Positions 7,924-18,303 are shown, numbered from the stretch's first letter. The stretch is 64,000 bases of DNA from Chryseobacterium gleum (GCF_900636535.1 NZ_LR134289.1:3038001-3102000), one strand, 5' to 3'. Translations and numbers: made by a program. Notes: generated by a model from the letters alone, not told the origin.

Positions 7924-7931
7924 CAAAAGTA
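7924..7931 (-). promoter_or_regulatory. -7 element TACTTTTG of the small membrane protein gene
   Basis: It matches TAnnTTTG on the minus strand and ends 18 bases before the ATG at 7905. Confidence 0.6.
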
Positions 7932-8059
7932 GAGAATTTAAACGGGCTATGGAATCGTTGTAAATATTTTAATAAATGAATTAAAAGCAGATTTCATAAA
8001 CTGATAAAGCAAAATCGGTTAACTTCATCATATTAAATAAATAGTACCCAAAGAGGTAA

Positions 8060-8090
8060 TTGACAACCAGTGCTATAAACCATAAATTTG
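8060..8090 (+). promoter_or_regulatory. Promoter of the 8169-9814 gene pair
   Basis: A TTG (-33) at 8060 and TAAATTTG (-7) at 8083 are separated by 20 bases. The implied leader is about 70 bases. Confidence 0.65.
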
Positions 8091-8168
8091 AAGTAATCAA
8101 AACTAAAATTTCTTCCTCATTTTAAGATAGGATTTGGAAGGGAATACACAACACCAAAATTAACAGAC

Positions 8169-8567
8169 ATGAAAAAAATCCCTCAAAAAACAGTAAAAAT
8201 TACGCACTTTAAAGAAAATAATGTTGAAGTGAATGTAATAATCAGTGCCAACACACAATTTGGCGACCCGCATTTTATCATTAACGGAAAGAGAATAGAT
8301 GACAATAATTTAAATGATGATAAATTTTCTTTTACCATTCCAAAAGCAGATTTAGCATCAGACAATTTACTTTTCGCTACTTCTTTCAATATTAATATGC
8401 AGGTGAATCATCTGCAGATCTTAATCAATACATGCAGGATAAAGTTTGAATTCCCTCAGATTCCTTCCAAGAGTTTTCACTTCAATCCTTTTGAAGGTAA
8501 AACAACCGATGATCTAGCCGGTAAGTTTATCTATGGTGTTTATAAATACATAAAAGTTGAGCTATGA
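8169..8567 (+). CDS. Hypothetical protein, first gene of a two-gene unit
   Basis: 132 residues without a signal peptide or membrane segment. It has alternating strands, several N/D-rich turns and a hydrophobic C-terminal G-K-F-I-Y-G-V-Y-K-Y-I-K. No motif is recognised. The stop overlaps the start of the next gene by four bases (ATGA), so translation is probably coupled and the two products likely act together. It could be cytoplasmic and partner an outer-membrane protein, which would be unusual. Confidence 0.6.
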   Translation: MKKIPQKTVKITHFKENNVEVNVIISANTQFGDPHFIINGKRIDDNNLNDDKFSFTIPKADLASDNLLFATSFNINMQVNHLQILINTCRIKFEFPQIPSKSFHFNPFEGKTTDDLAGKFIYGVYKYIKVEL

Positions 8568-9814
8568 AAAAGATAGTACTACTAGCAGCGCTGGTGTCTA
8601 ATATGGCATTATTGTTTGCTCAAAGCAAAGAAATCAGTGCAGAATTAAACAAACTGGAACTTTCCAATGCACCAAGTGTAATGCTTCTCGGCTTAGCAAG
8701 TTCTGATCTGGAGACCCCGAAATCAAAAAAGGCTTTTATGAGCAGTATTGTCAATTCATTCAGCGAAAATGATGGCCTTCCCAATGCCTATGCGGTAGAG
8801 CTTACCCCTACCCATTTATTTCCTTTAACAGAGATGGATGCTTTAAAATATGCAGGCATTAAAAGCATTAAAAAAACAGATGAAAGTTATGAGTATAAAA
8901 ATAACATTTTCAGTGAAGCCAAAAACGTTTCTGTCTCATTTGCCTTTCTGAGAAATTATAAAATTGAAGACCTTGAGACGGAAAACCCTTCGGTATCTTT
9001 TTCTTTACGAACCACAGTATTTAAAATCAGAAATAAAAAAAATATAGAAGCCATTACCACTTCTAGCAATAATATTTCCAGAGAATTAACTGACATCCAG
9101 AGTGAATTTTACCAATCACAGAAATATAAAGATATAGTTGCTTCCAATATCAGCAACAGTGAAAAGGAGAAAAAACTAGCACAAGCATTAGAAGGATTTG
9201 TCACAGATTATTACAAAACGAAAACTGAAAATTATAAAAAGTATCTTGATGAAAAACCTGCTTTTCAATTAGATATTGCTTCGGCCTACAGTACTTTCTT
9301 TTTAGATAATCAGTTCAAAAATAATCAGTTTGGGAAACTAGGATTCTGGATGACCATGAGTTCTGGGATCAATCTGGAGTCCAAACCAAAGCCGAAGCCA
9401 GACTCATCCGAAAATCAAAATCAGAAAAAATCAAAAGTAAAAATCAGAGAGACCTCTACAGAACCTTCAAAAATTGAGAAAAGATTAAACTTCTATGCCG
9501 TCGCAAGATACCTGCAGGATAGAACAATTTATAATGCAGCCAGTGGATTCAGCAGAAGCAATAATTATGATTTCGGTGGGAAAATAGAGCTTGTATACAA
9601 CAGATTTTCTATCGGATATGAGTTCATCTACAGAAGCAGTGATTTGGATGATACCTACCGTTCCAACGGAATTATCAACTATAAAGTGTCTGACAGTGTG
9701 TACATCAATGCTGCATTTGGAAAAAATTATGGCGACAAAAATAATCTCATTACATTTTTAGGATTAAACTGGGGATTGGACAGCAAAAGAAAAACACTTT
9801 TTTCAGAAAAATAA
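8564..9814 (+). CDS. Secreted, probably outer-membrane, protein of unknown function
   Basis: 416 residues with a signal peptide ending F-A-Q (residue 20). The middle is charged and helical. A short K/P/S-rich stretch lies near residues 270-300, and the last 110 residues have alternating aromatic strands (F-Y-A-V-A-R-Y-L, I-G-Y-E-F-I-Y-R, Y-I-N-A-A-F-G) and end with a strand, as in a small beta-barrel. I do not recognise the family. It overlaps the 8169 gene by four bases and is followed by a terminator. Confidence 0.65.
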   Translation: MKKIVLLAALVSNMALLFAQSKEISAELNKLELSNAPSVMLLGLASSDLETPKSKKAFMSSIVNSFSENDGLPNAYAVELTPTHLFPLTEMDALKYAGIKSIKKTDESYEYKNNIFSEAKNVSVSFAFLRNYKIEDLETENPSVSFSLRTTVFKIRNKKNIEAITTSSNNISRELTDIQSEFYQSQKYKDIVASNISNSEKEKKLAQALEGFVTDYYKTKTENYKKYLDEKPAFQLDIASAYSTFFLDNQFKNNQFGKLGFWMTMSSGINLESKPKPKPDSSENQNQKKSKVKIRETSTEPSKIEKRLNFYAVARYLQDRTIYNAASGFSRSNNYDFGGKIELVYNRFSIGYEFIYRSSDLDDTYRSNGIINYKVSDSVYINAAFGKNYGDKNNLITFLGLNWGLDSKRKTLFSEK

Positions 9815-9869
9815 TAATACAGATCATTTTTTATGAAATAAAGACCAAGCTTCATGACACAAAAGAAAA

Positions 9870-9908
9870 AATGTCAGCGGGTTATTATCTGCTGACATTT
9901 ATATTTTT
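9870..9908 (+). terminator. Terminator after the 8169-9814 unit
   Basis: AATGTCAGC (9870-9878) pairs with GCTGACATT (9891-9899) and is followed by T-rich sequence. Confidence 0.75.
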
Positions 9909-10039
9909 ACAGAATAGCGTAGTAATCTGTAAAATACAGACCTAGCCTCTAACAAAGTATTTCGAGCTTAAAAAACAATTACCATAAACGTTTAAAAATC
10001 AGAATTTTACCTCACGATACGAGGTTTTCATTTTATTAC

Positions 10040-10047
10040 TATATTTG
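10040..10047 (+). promoter_or_regulatory. -7 element TATATTTG of icmF
   Basis: It matches TAnnTTTG and lies 27 bases before the ATG at 10075. Confidence 0.6.
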
Positions 10048-10074
10048 AGAACTTAGAAACTGTCTAGAATTTTT

Positions 10075-13000
10075 ATGGAAACCCAAAAATATACTCCAAC
10101 CAACAAGGTAAGAATCGTAACGGCTGCTTCATTATTTGATGGGCATGATGCTGCGATCAATATTATGCGTCGTGTTATACAGGGAACAGGATGCGAAGTG
10201 ATCCACTTAGGACACGATAAATCGGCAGAGGAAGTTGTAAACACAGCCATTCAGGAAGATGCCAATGCCATTGCATTAACTTCATATCAGGGAGGTCACA
10301 ATGAATATTTTAAATATATTTACGACCTTCTGAGAGAGAAAAACTCGCCTCAGATCAAAATTTTTGGCGGCGGCGGCGGTGTAATCCTGCCGGAAGAGAT
10401 CAAAGACCTTATGTCTTACGGAATCGACAGAATTTATTCTCCGGATGACGGCCGTGAACTTGGTCTTCAGGGAATGATTGATGATCTGGTACAAAGATCA
10501 GATTTTGCTACAGGAAAAGATGTTACAGCAAAAGATCTTGATGATATCAGTTTTGAAAACCCTTCAAGCATTGCGCAAATCATTTCTGCGGTTGAAAACT
10601 TTTCAGATGAGAAGCCTGAGCTGGTAAAAGCAATCGATGAGAAGTCCAAAGATTTAACCATTCCGATCATTGGTATCACAGGTACCGGAGGAGCAGGTAA
10701 ATCTTCTTTAACAGACGAATTGGTAAGACGTTTTTTACGTTCGAATACTGATAAAAAAATAGCCATTATCTCTATTGACCCTTCGAAAAAGAAAACAGGA
10801 GGTGCTCTTTTGGGAGACCGAATCCGTATGAATGCGATCAATGATCCAAGAGTTTATATGCGTTCCATGGCAACCAGAGAAAATAACGTTTCCGTTTCTC
10901 CGTTTATTCATTCTGCACTGAATGTATTGAAACTGGCCCATCCGGACGTTATTATTCTTGAAACTTCAGGAATCGGGCAGTCCGGTTCAGAAGTTTCGGA
11001 TTTTGCAGATGTTTCTATGTATGTAATGACTCCTGAATACGGAGCTTCCACACAGCTGGAGAAGATCGATATGTTAGATTATGCAGATCTTGTCGCTTTA
11101 AATAAATCTGACAAACGTGGTGCATTGGATGCTCTCCAGGCAGTAAGAAAACAATTCCAGAGAAACCACCTTTTGTGGGAAAGTCAGCTGGAAGATATGC
11201 CGGTTTATGCAACGAAGGCGTCTCAGTTTAACGACCATGGCACTACTGAATTATACAACAGATTAGTTTCAAAAGTAAACGAAAAGTTTTCAGATCTACA
11301 CTTAAATACTTTTGTAGAGCAGGAAATCACAGATGAAGTAACCATTATCCCTCCGAAAAGAGTTCGTTACCTTTCTGAAATTGTCGAAAACAACAAACAA
11401 TATGATGCCAATGTTGAAAAGCAGGCTGAGCTTGCCAGAAAAATGTATCATATTGAAGGAGTAAAAAATATAATTTCCAATGAAGCTTTGGATGCAGAAT
11501 ACCAAAAAGCAGAAAAAGAGCTTCAGCAGGAGAACATCGATTTCCTTAAAACATGGGATGATACGAAAAAAGCATTCCATGCTGAGTTCTATTCTTATTT
11601 TGTAAGAGGAAAAGAAATTAAAGTTGAAACATCAACTGAATCTTTATCTCATCTGAGAATTCCAAAAATAGCATTACCAAAATACAATGACTGGGGCGAT
11701 CTGATCAAATGGAAAGGGCAGGAAAACCTTCCGGGAAGTTTCCCTTATACGGCAGGTATTTATCCGTTCAAAAGAACCGGTGAAGATCCGACAAGGATGT
11801 TTGCAGGAGAAGGAGGTCCTGAGAGAACCAACAGAAGATTCCACTATGTTTCTGCAGAAATGCCTGCAAAACGTTTATCAACAGCTTTTGACTCTGTAAC
11901 ATTGTATGGCCAGGATCCTGCTTTACCACCGGATATTTATGGTAAGATCGGAAATGCAGGAGTTTCTATCGCTACATTGGATGACGCTAAAAAACTGTAT
12001 TCAGGATTTGATCTTGTAAATGCATTAACTTCGGTTTCAATGACAATCAATGGTCCTGCACCGATGCTGCTGGCTTTCTTCATGAATGCTGCTATCGATC
12101 AGAATGTTGAAAAATATATCAAAGATAATGGTTTAGAAGCTAAAGTAGAGGCTAAACTTAAAGAAAAATTTGATGATAAAGGATTAGAAAGGCCGAAATA
12201 CAACGGTGAGCTTCCTCCATCCAATAATGGTTTGGGACTACAGCTTTTAGGATTAACAGGTGATGAAGTGATCCCAGCCGAAGTATATGCAGAAATTAAA
12301 GCTAAAACGATTGCTACCGTTCGTGGTACCGTTCAGGCTGACATTTTAAAAGAAGATCAGGCTCAGAATACATGTATTTTCTCTACAGAATTTGCCCTGA
12401 GATTAATGGGTGACGTTCAGGAATATTTCATCAGAGAAAAAGTAAGAAACTTCTACTCTGTTTCCATTTCAGGATATCATATTGCCGAAGCAGGAGCTAA
12501 TCCGGTTTCCCAATTGGCATTTACCCTCGCTAACGGTTTCACATATGTGGAATATTACTTAAGCCGTGGAATGGACATCAATGATTTTGCACCGAACTTA
12601 TCTTTCTTCTTCTCCAATGGTATCGATCCTGAGTATTCAGTAATCGGACGTGTGGCAAGAAGAATCTGGGCAAAAGCAATGAAATTAAAATACGGAGCTG
12701 ATGAAAGAAGCCAGATGTTGAAATACCACATTCAGACATCAGGACGTTCTCTGCACGCTCAGGAAATTGATTTCAATGATATCAGAACTACTCTTCAGGC
12801 GCTTTATGCGATCTATGATAACTGTAACTCTCTCCACACCAATGCTTATGACGAAGCGATTACCACTCCTACTGAGCAGTCAGTAAGAAGAGCGATGGCA
12901 ATTCAGCTGATCATCAATAAAGAATTAGGTTTGGCTAAAAATGAAAACCCGCTTCAGGGATCATTCATTATTGAAGAATTAACGGATCTTGTGGAAGAAG

Positions 13001-13422
13001 CAGTATATGCAGAATTCGACAGAATTACGGAAAGAGGAGGTGTTCTCGGAGCGATGGAAACGATGTATCAGCGTTCAAAAATTCAGGAAGAATCTATGCA
13101 TTACGAATGGCTGAAGCATACCGGCGAATATCCGATTATCGGAGTAAATACCTTCTTAGGAAAAGATGGTTCACCAACGGTTTTACCGGGAGAAGTTATC
13201 CGTTCTACAGAACAGGAAAAACAGGCACAGATTGAATCTCTTCATAACTTCCAGAAAGCCAATGAAAACAAGTCTGAGGAAGCCTTAAGAAAACTTCAGC
13301 ACGCAGCCATCAACCAGCAGAACCTATTTGAAGTGATGATGGATGCTGTGAAATACTGTTCTTTAGGACAGATCACCAATGCTTTATTTGAAGTAGGTGG
13401 TAAATACAGAAGAAATATGTAA
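10075..13422 (+). CDS. icmF: Fused isobutyryl-CoA mutase (B12 domain - G-protein chaperone - mutase)
   Basis: 1115 residues in the order known for IcmF. A cobalamin-binding domain comes first (about 12-150) with the axial histidine in D-G-H-D (H24). A MeaB-like GTPase follows, with Walker [10 protein letters not shown] at about 203-211 and N-K-S-D. The acyl-CoA mutase TIM barrel is at about 530-1080. Where methylmalonyl-CoA mutase has a substrate-binding Tyr and Arg, this protein has F565 (Y-P-F-K-R) and Q764 (A-Q-N-T), the pair expected for isobutyryl/n-butyryl-CoA. It would interconvert these two CoA esters using adenosylcobalamin, with GTP gating cofactor loading. It is a single-gene unit with its own promoter and terminator. 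Confidence 0.92.
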   Translation: METQKYTPTNKVRIVTAASLFDGHDAAINIMRRVIQGTGCEVIHLGHDKSAEEVVNTAIQEDANAIALTSYQGGHNEYFKYIYDLLREKNSPQIKIFGGGGGVILPEEIKDLMSYGIDRIYSPDDGRELGLQGMIDDLVQRSDFATGKDVTAKDLDDISFENPSSIAQIISAVENFSDEKPELVKAIDEKSKDLTIPIIGITGTGGAGKSSLTDELVRRFLRSNTDKKIAIISIDPSKKKTGGALLGDRIRMNAINDPRVYMRSMATRENNVSVSPFIHSALNVLKLAHPDVIILETSGIGQSGSEVSDFADVSMYVMTPEYGASTQLEKIDMLDYADLVALNKSDKRGALDALQAVRKQFQRNHLLWESQLEDMPVYATKASQFNDHGTTELYNRLVSKVNEKFSDLHLNTFVEQEITDEVTIIPPKRVRYLSEIVENNKQYDANVEKQAELARKMYHIEGVKNIISNEALDAEYQKAEKELQQENIDFLKTWDDTKKAFHAEFYSYFVRGKEIKVETSTESLSHLRIPKIALPKYNDWGDLIKWKGQENLPGSFPYTAGIYPFKRTGEDPTRMFAGEGGPERTNRRFHYVSAEMPAKRLSTAFDSVTLYGQDPALPPDIYGKIGNAGVSIATLDDAKKLYSGFDLVNALTSVSMTINGPAPMLLAFFMNAAIDQNVEKYIKDNGLEAKVEAKLKEKFDDKGLERPKYNGELPPSNNGLGLQLLGLTGDEVIPAEVYAEIKAKTIATVRGTVQADILKEDQAQNTCIFSTEFALRLMGDVQEYFIREKVRNFYSVSISGYHIAEAGANPVSQLAFTLANGFTYVEYYLSRGMDINDFAPNLSFFFSNGIDPEYSVIGRVARRIWAKAMKLKYGADERSQMLKYHIQTSGRSLHAQEIDFNDIRTTLQALYAIYDNCNSLHTNAYDEAITTPTEQSVRRAMAIQLIINKELGLAKNENPLQGSFIIEELTDLVEEAVYAEFDRITERGGVLGAMETMYQRSKIQEESMHYEWLKHTGEYPIIGVNTFLGKDGSPTVLPGEVIRSTEQEKQAQIESLHNFQKANENKSEEALRKLQHAAINQQNLFEVMMDAVKYCSLGQITNALFEVGGKYRRNM

Positions 13423-13451
13423 GTCCGGAATCTGACATACATTTTTTAATA

Positions 13452-13487
13452 AAAACCTCAAAGTATTTCTTTGAGGTTTTGTATTTT
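13452..13487 (+). terminator. Terminator after icmF
   Basis: An 11-bp perfect stem (13452-13462 with 13470-13480) is followed by GTATTTTT. Confidence 0.8.
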
Positions 13488-13506
13488 TAACATTAAACTA
13501 ACCTCA

Positions 13507-14760
13507 ATGACCAAAATCATATTCCTTTCTCTAATTCTTATTTTCAACTTATATTTTACCCAGAATAAAAATAAAAACAATTATTTACCACCTGAAAAAC
13601 TGGAAATGATTTTAGGGCAAAACTTTTTACTTACTACCTATTATGCCCTTCGGTATCCTGAAAAGGGATTTAGTTTTAATCATCCTGTCGGTTCTGCAAA
13701 GATTTATGAAGAATCCCTGTTGGAAAAGAACCCTAAAGACGCAAAAAAATTACTCGCAGAAATACATTTTAACAAATCAGGAAAATTAAATAGTGTACAA
13801 CAGTATTCTGACGGATTCCGTTCAATAGTCATATATAATGAAAATGCTCTTATTTCTCATATAATAAATTATTATGATGACTACGACGCTGTTACAGAAT
13901 ATACATATGATAATATTGGTAACCTGAAAAGTAAATATGAGTACAATAGAACAGATGGAAACCTTGATTTCAGAAATTATACTGAATATCAATATCATAT
14001 TGAAAACAGCAATATAATTGTTCAGGTATACATCATTGAAAAAAGAACAGGATTAAATATTGAAAAAAGAAAACTCACTTTTGACAAACAGCAGAGAATG
14101 ACTAAAGAAGAGAGAGCTTTACGCATTCCCAATAAGTTTGAACTAAAATATGAAAGGATCTACTATTATGGCAACTCAAAGTTTCCTGAAAAAGTAACAA
14201 AAAAAGAAACCCATAATTTTGTTGGAAATAATAAGGAAACTGAAGTCTTTGAATATAATGATAATGGAGATCTTATTTATAATTCCCTAGATTCTGAACC
14301 ATTAAAATTCTCTTCTGTAGATAAAACAATTTTTAACTCAAAAAATCAGGCAGAAAGAATAACAATAACAAAAAATTACAGCAACAACCTGAAAGAGAGC
14401 CCGATCAATAAAAACAAAACGCATCATCTGCTTTCATATGATGATTTTGGGTATATTACTTATGATAAAGAAATACGGAATGAAGGTGATAATGTCTTTA
14501 CAAAAAGCACCTATCAGTTTGATAAACACAATAACTGGATTGAACTTCTAAACCAGGAACATATTTATCTTACAACATATGGAAAAAAAGATAATGAATC
14601 CTTTGATTCCAACACTCAATACAAAAGAGAAATCAGTTATTCCGATTTTGAAGAACCATATACATCAAAACTTATTGATACTCAGGCAAGCGAACAATTA
14701 AAAAAAGAATATCTTACCAAAAGTAAATTTCACGAAAAGATAGAAATCCTACACCATTGA
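13507..14760 (+). CDS. Secreted protein with YD/RHS-like repeat segments
   Basis: 417 residues from ATG 13507; an in-frame TTG at 13471 falls inside the icmF terminator and is rejected. A signal peptide ends near N-L-Y-F-T-Q. The middle contains several strand-turn units of the Y-x-Y-D-x-x-G-N-L-x-x type (Y-T-Y-D-N-I-G-N-L, F-E-Y-N-D-N-G-D-L, Y-Q-F-D-K-H-N-N-W), resembling RHS/YD repeats found in many secreted Bacteroidota proteins. No toxin or enzyme domain is seen. The DNA is more AT-rich than its neighbours. Function unknown. Confidence 0.65.
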   Translation: MTKIIFLSLILIFNLYFTQNKNKNNYLPPEKLEMILGQNFLLTTYYALRYPEKGFSFNHPVGSAKIYEESLLEKNPKDAKKLLAEIHFNKSGKLNSVQQYSDGFRSIVIYNENALISHIINYYDDYDAVTEYTYDNIGNLKSKYEYNRTDGNLDFRNYTEYQYHIENSNIIVQVYIIEKRTGLNIEKRKLTFDKQQRMTKEERALRIPNKFELKYERIYYYGNSKFPEKVTKKETHNFVGNNKETEVFEYNDNGDLIYNSLDSEPLKFSSVDKTIFNSKNQAERITITKNYSNNLKESPINKNKTHHLLSYDDFGYITYDKEIRNEGDNVFTKSTYQFDKHNNWIELLNQEHIYLTTYGKKDNESFDSNTQYKREISYSDFEEPYTSKLIDTQASEQLKKEYLTKSKFHEKIEILHH

Positions 14761-14814
14761 TTTTCTCCTATTTTGTTCAATTTTCTATAAAAAATCAAAT
14801 CAATAAAATCTCCC

Positions 14815-14822
14815 TATTTTTG
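14815..14822 (+). promoter_or_regulatory. -7 element TATTTTTG of the Dph6-like gene
   Basis: It matches TAnnTTTG and lies 17 bases before the ATG at 14840. Confidence 0.6.
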
Positions 14823-14839
14823 GAAGATTTTTATTTACA

Positions 14840-15550
14840 ATGAAACCAAAAGCTTTATTCAACTGGAGCAGCGGAAAAGATTCTGCGCTTGCCCTTTACA
14901 AAATACTACAGGAGGATCAATACGAGATTTGCACTCTGCTTACCAGTATCAATCAGGAATTTCAACGGATTTCTATGCATGGGGTACCTATTTCTCTTTT
15001 AGAAAAGCAGGCTGAAAGCCTGGGAATTTCATTAATTAAAATGGAACTTCCTAAAGAACCGTCCATGGAAGAATATCAGCAAATCATGAGTAAAACAATG
15101 GCTGAAATTCACGCTCAGGGTATTACGCATTCCGTTTTCGGGGATATTTTTCTGGAGGATCTGAGAAAATATAGGGAAGACCAATTACATGCAGTCGGTA
15201 TGAAAGCAGTATTTCCGCTTTGGAAAAAAGATACCTCCAACCTCATCCATGAATTTTTAGCCCTTGGTTTTAAAACGATTGTAACGTGTGTGAACGGATC
15301 TTACCTTGATCAAAGTTTTGCAGGCCGGATTATTGATGAGAAATTCATTGATGATCTTCCTGAAAATGTGGATCCGTGCGGAGAAAACGGAGAATTTCAC
15401 ACCTTTACTTTTGACGGCCCAATTTTCAAAAAGCCAATCCGGTTTAAAATCGGAGAAACAGTCAAGAAAACCTATCCTAAACCCAAAACAACTCCTGAAG
15501 AGGAAGACGGAGAATATACCTTCTGGTTTTGTGATCTGTTAGTAAAATAA
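14840..15550 (+). CDS. Dph6-related ATP pyrophosphatase (adenine nucleotide alpha-hydrolase)
   Basis: 236 residues. The PP-loop S-G-K-D-S is at residues 11-15 in N-W-S-S-G-K-D-S-A-L-A-L, and the family segments I-S-M-H-G-V-P, V-F-G-D-I-F-L-E-D-L-R-K-Y-R-E-D and V-D-P-C-G-E-N-G-E-F-H-T-F are all present. Homologues in archaea and eukaryotes amidate diphthine on EF-2. Bacteria lack diphthamide, so the bacterial substrate is unknown, although ATP-dependent adenylation or ligation is likely. The length is complete. It is convergent with the decarboxylase gene. Confidence 0.88.
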   Translation: MKPKALFNWSSGKDSALALYKILQEDQYEICTLLTSINQEFQRISMHGVPISLLEKQAESLGISLIKMELPKEPSMEEYQQIMSKTMAEIHAQGITHSVFGDIFLEDLRKYREDQLHAVGMKAVFPLWKKDTSNLIHEFLALGFKTIVTCVNGSYLDQSFAGRIIDEKFIDDLPENVDPCGENGEFHTFTFDGPIFKKPIRFKIGETVKKTYPKPKTTPEEEDGEYTFWFCDLLVK

Positions 15551-15578
15551 GCCTGTGGACTATTATCCACAAGCTTTT
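15551..15578. terminator. Bidirectional terminator between convergent genes
   Basis: GCCTGTGGA (15551-15559) pairs with TCCACAAGC (15566-15574), with T-rich sequence on both sides. The pairing is slightly better in the minus-strand RNA. Confidence 0.65.
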
Positions 15579-15585
15579 CAAGATG

Positions 15586-16992
15586 TTATTTTAATGAAGT
15601 AAAAACTTCGTTCATAATTTCAAATACGGTATGAACATCTTTTTCACCGGTCATCCAGTTAACAAAAGCTGCTCTAATCCCTTTATGATTATTGTAAAAA
15701 GTTGGAGTCATGAAGACTTTCCCTGTATCATTGACCTTTTCCAAAAATAAATCAACCTCATTCTGCCTTGTATCATCCTTTAATGTAAAGCAAACGGTAT
15801 TCAATCTTACCGGAGCGAGCAGTTTAAAATCATTACTGTTTTCAATCAGGTCTCCAAATTTTTCCGCCCAGGATATATTATCATCTACAATCTCCTGATA
15901 TCCTTTTTTACCATAAGCCATAAGAGAAAACCAGGCCGGCAGTGCCTTCAGCCTTCTTGAATTCTCAGGAAGAAAATTTAAATAATTGAAATTATCCAAA
16001 GGATCTCCAAGGTAAGGAGCATTGGAGTTCTGAAAAGTTTCAATCTGCAGGATTTTATACTGTTCTTTAATCAGAAATACAGCACTCTCATAAGGTACAT
16101 TCATCCATTTGTGGCAGTCTACTGTAATACTGTCCGCAAGTTCCCAGTTCTCTACAAGATGCCTGTGTGTGGTTGAGCAGGCTGCAAAACCACCAAAAGC
16201 AGCATCAATATGCCACCAGAAGTTATATTTTTCTTTTAGCCTGCTGATTGCCTTAAAGTCATCAAAATCTACTGTATTCACCGTTCCGCCGCTGGAAATT
16301 AAAATAAATGGTGCACCGTTAAGTTTCAGGATATTTTCTTCAAGATCCTCTATGCAAATAGCTTCACTGTTTCCTTCCTGAATTTTAATCTGAATAATGT
16401 TATTGCTCCCCAACCCCAATAACGAAAGTGATTTAATAGAAGAAGAATGAGGAGTGGCACCCAGCACTTTTATTTTCTCAGAAATCCCTTCTCTGGCAAT
16501 ATCTTTTCCAAGCGCTTTTCCAAGCCATTGACGGGCAACAGCAAGACAGGTAAAATTGGACATGGTAGCACCCGTTACAAAACCTCCCAAAAAACTTTCC
16601 GGAAGCTGAAGAAGCTCCTGCAAAAGCCGTATTGCTTCCACTTCTATAACTCCTGAAATATCTCCCTGACCTTTCATAGTCTGGGTATTCTGATCATAAA
16701 TAGTTGTAAGCCAGTCTCCCGCAACAGATGCCGGAGTAGCGCCGCCGGTTACAAATCCCCAGTATCTTGGCCCGGAAGAAGCTACCATTACCGGTTCAAA
16801 TTTTTGGTTAAAAATCCGCAGAGTCTCTTCCGTTCCATATCCTGAATCAGGCAGTGTATGTTTTTCTAATGTATGGTTGACTACCGATGTAGATCTTTCT
16901 TCAATAGAGTTCAGGTATTCTATTCCCTGTTCTTTGACAATATCCAGCAGATGGCGTACGTTTGCTGAATCGTTTTTCAACTGTTCATTCAT
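15586..16992 (-). CDS. Pyridoxal-phosphate-dependent decarboxylase (group II family)
   Basis: 468 residues from ATG 16992. The frame stays open upstream to 17229, but that extension runs antisense through the neighbouring gene and beyond the promoter, so I exclude it. The PLP-binding lysine is K295 in D-C-H-K-W, the cofactor-stacking H-I-D-A-A-F-G is at 261-267, and G-F-V-T-G-G-A-T and T-G-A-T-M-S-N mark the N-terminal lobe. Homologues decarboxylate aromatic or acidic amino acids; the exact substrate cannot be told from sequence. It is a single gene. Confidence 0.88.
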   Translation of the reverse strand: MNEQLKNDSANVRHLLDIVKEQGIEYLNSIEERSTSVVNHTLEKHTLPDSGYGTEETLRIFNQKFEPVMVASSGPRYWGFVTGGATPASVAGDWLTTIYDQNTQTMKGQGDISGVIEVEAIRLLQELLQLPESFLGGFVTGATMSNFTCLAVARQWLGKALGKDIAREGISEKIKVLGATPHSSSIKSLSLLGLGSNNIIQIKIQEGNSEAICIEDLEENILKLNGAPFILISSGGTVNTVDFDDFKAISRLKEKYNFWWHIDAAFGGFAACSTTHRHLVENWELADSITVDCHKWMNVPYESAVFLIKEQYKILQIETFQNSNAPYLGDPLDNFNYLNFLPENSRRLKALPAWFSLMAYGKKGYQEIVDDNISWAEKFGDLIENSNDFKLLAPVRLNTVCFTLKDDTRQNEVDLFLEKVNDTGKVFMTPTFYNNHKGIRAAFVNWMTGEKDVHTVFEIMNEVFTSLK

Positions 16993-17013
16993 AATTTTGT
17001 GACAAATATTATT

Positions 17014-17021
17014 CAAAAATA
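17014..17021 (-). promoter_or_regulatory. -7 element TATTTTTG of the decarboxylase gene
   Basis: It matches TAnnTTTG on the minus strand, 21 bases before the chosen ATG at 16992, and so supports that start. Confidence 0.55.
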
Positions 17022-17155
17022 TTAAAAGGGAACCATAAAATGACAAAGAGCCGGTATAAAAACCCCTTTCTAGCACGCAATTTGCATCCCATAATGCTCT
17101 TTTGGATATTTTAGTATCTTTAATAATACAATCATCATTTAAAAATACAACACCT

Positions 17156-18265
17156 GTGATCAAAAATTTAATATTCCTGTCCCTTTTCTGTTTTTTGTTT
17201 TCCTGTACCACTGAAGCTCCAAAAGTCAATGCCGTTGATAAAAAAGCAATTATAGACTCTACTATCTCAGCTTTTCAGAAAACACTTTTGGAACAACAGA
17301 TTGATTCTACTTTTAAAAAGTATCACTTCAATGGAAGCATTGCCGTTTTCAAAGACTCTTTACCTCTTTACAGAAGAGAAAACGGTTATTCAGATTTTAA
17401 AAGAAAAACAAAAATTGACAGCAATACTATTTTTGCCATAGGCTCTGTAAGCAAGCAATTCACTGCCGTTTTAATTTTACTGCAGATGGAACAGGGAAAA
17501 CTGAACATAACCGATAAAGCTTCAAAATATCTGAAGGAATTTCAGACCAAAGAATATGAGAATATAACGATTCATCAATTGTTAAACCACACCTCAGGGT
17601 TAAATATCATGGGTGGAAAGCTGATGTTTAAGAGCGGCTCAGATTTTTTCTACTCAAATGACGGCTTCAATACACTTGGAAAAATTGTGGAAAAGGTTTC
17701 CGGGAAATCATATGATGAGAATGTTCTGGAACTTTTCAAAAAGGCAGGAATGACACATTCTTCTACGGGAGATATTTTTAAAGGATATAATTTTGCAAGT
17801 GCCTATATTGGCACGCCTGCTAAATTTCAGGAAGTTCCCAACATGCCGAAAAGATTAGGAGGAAAGGAAATCGGAACTCCGGCTGGCGGAATATTGTCTA
17901 CCATTCAGGATCTTCATGCATGGAATAACGCTCTGTATGGCGGAAAAATATTAAAACCGGAAACACTGAAACTTTTTATGGCAAAAAGTGCGGAAAGGCG
18001 CCATGCCATCTTTGGAAAAATGGGTTATGCCTATGGAATTATGCTGAATATCGGCCAACCCAGTTCTTATTTCCACAGTGGTTATGTAAAAGGTTCACCT
18101 TCTCTGAACATCTATTATCCGGACACAAAAACCTCTGTCATTATTTTATCTAATATTGCAGATGAAGAAAAAGGAAAAGGAGTGATCTTCAGACCTCATA
18201 TTGAAGTAAAAAAGATTACTGACCATCTTGAAAATACGCTTTCGCAACTGAGATCAAAACAATAA
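17156..18265 (+). CDS. Serine hydrolase lipoprotein (class C beta-lactamase / PBP-like fold)
   Basis: 369 residues from GTG 17156, the only start that places a lipoprotein signal directly at the N-terminus (F-L-F-S-C, Cys 17); an in-frame TTG at 17102 would add 18 unlikely residues. Catalytic motifs are S-V-S-K (Ser 97, Lys 100), Y-S-N (the Y-x-N motif) and H-S-G near the C-terminus, with the conserved L-L-N-H-T-S-G before the second. Relatives include D-aminopeptidases, esterases and beta-lactamases; resistance is not implied. It lies 163 bases from the divergent decarboxylase and 38 bases before the 2H phosphoesterase gene. Confidence 0.88.
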   Translation: MIKNLIFLSLFCFLFSCTTEAPKVNAVDKKAIIDSTISAFQKTLLEQQIDSTFKKYHFNGSIAVFKDSLPLYRRENGYSDFKRKTKIDSNTIFAIGSVSKQFTAVLILLQMEQGKLNITDKASKYLKEFQTKEYENITIHQLLNHTSGLNIMGGKLMFKSGSDFFYSNDGFNTLGKIVEKVSGKSYDENVLELFKKAGMTHSSTGDIFKGYNFASAYIGTPAKFQEVPNMPKRLGGKEIGTPAGGILSTIQDLHAWNNALYGGKILKPETLKLFMAKSAERRHAIFGKMGYAYGIMLNIGQPSSYFHSGYVKGSPSLNIYYPDTKTSVIILSNIADEEKGKGVIFRPHIEVKKITDHLENTLSQLRSKQ

Positions 18266-18303
18266 TCTGACATTACATTATAAAAGCACATCAAACTTGT
18301 TCC

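Noticed and set aside
10075..13422. Annotation as ordinary methylmalonyl-CoA mutase
   Set aside because: Domain order with an internal G-protein domain and the F565/Q764 pair fit IcmF.
13471..13506. TTG start for the YD-repeat protein
   Set aside because: The codon lies inside the icmF terminator stem, and ATG 13507 gives a proper signal peptide.
16993..17229. 79-residue N-terminal extension of the PLP decarboxylase
   Set aside because: It runs antisense into the serine hydrolase gene and passes the -7 element; the family starts near M-N-E-Q-L.
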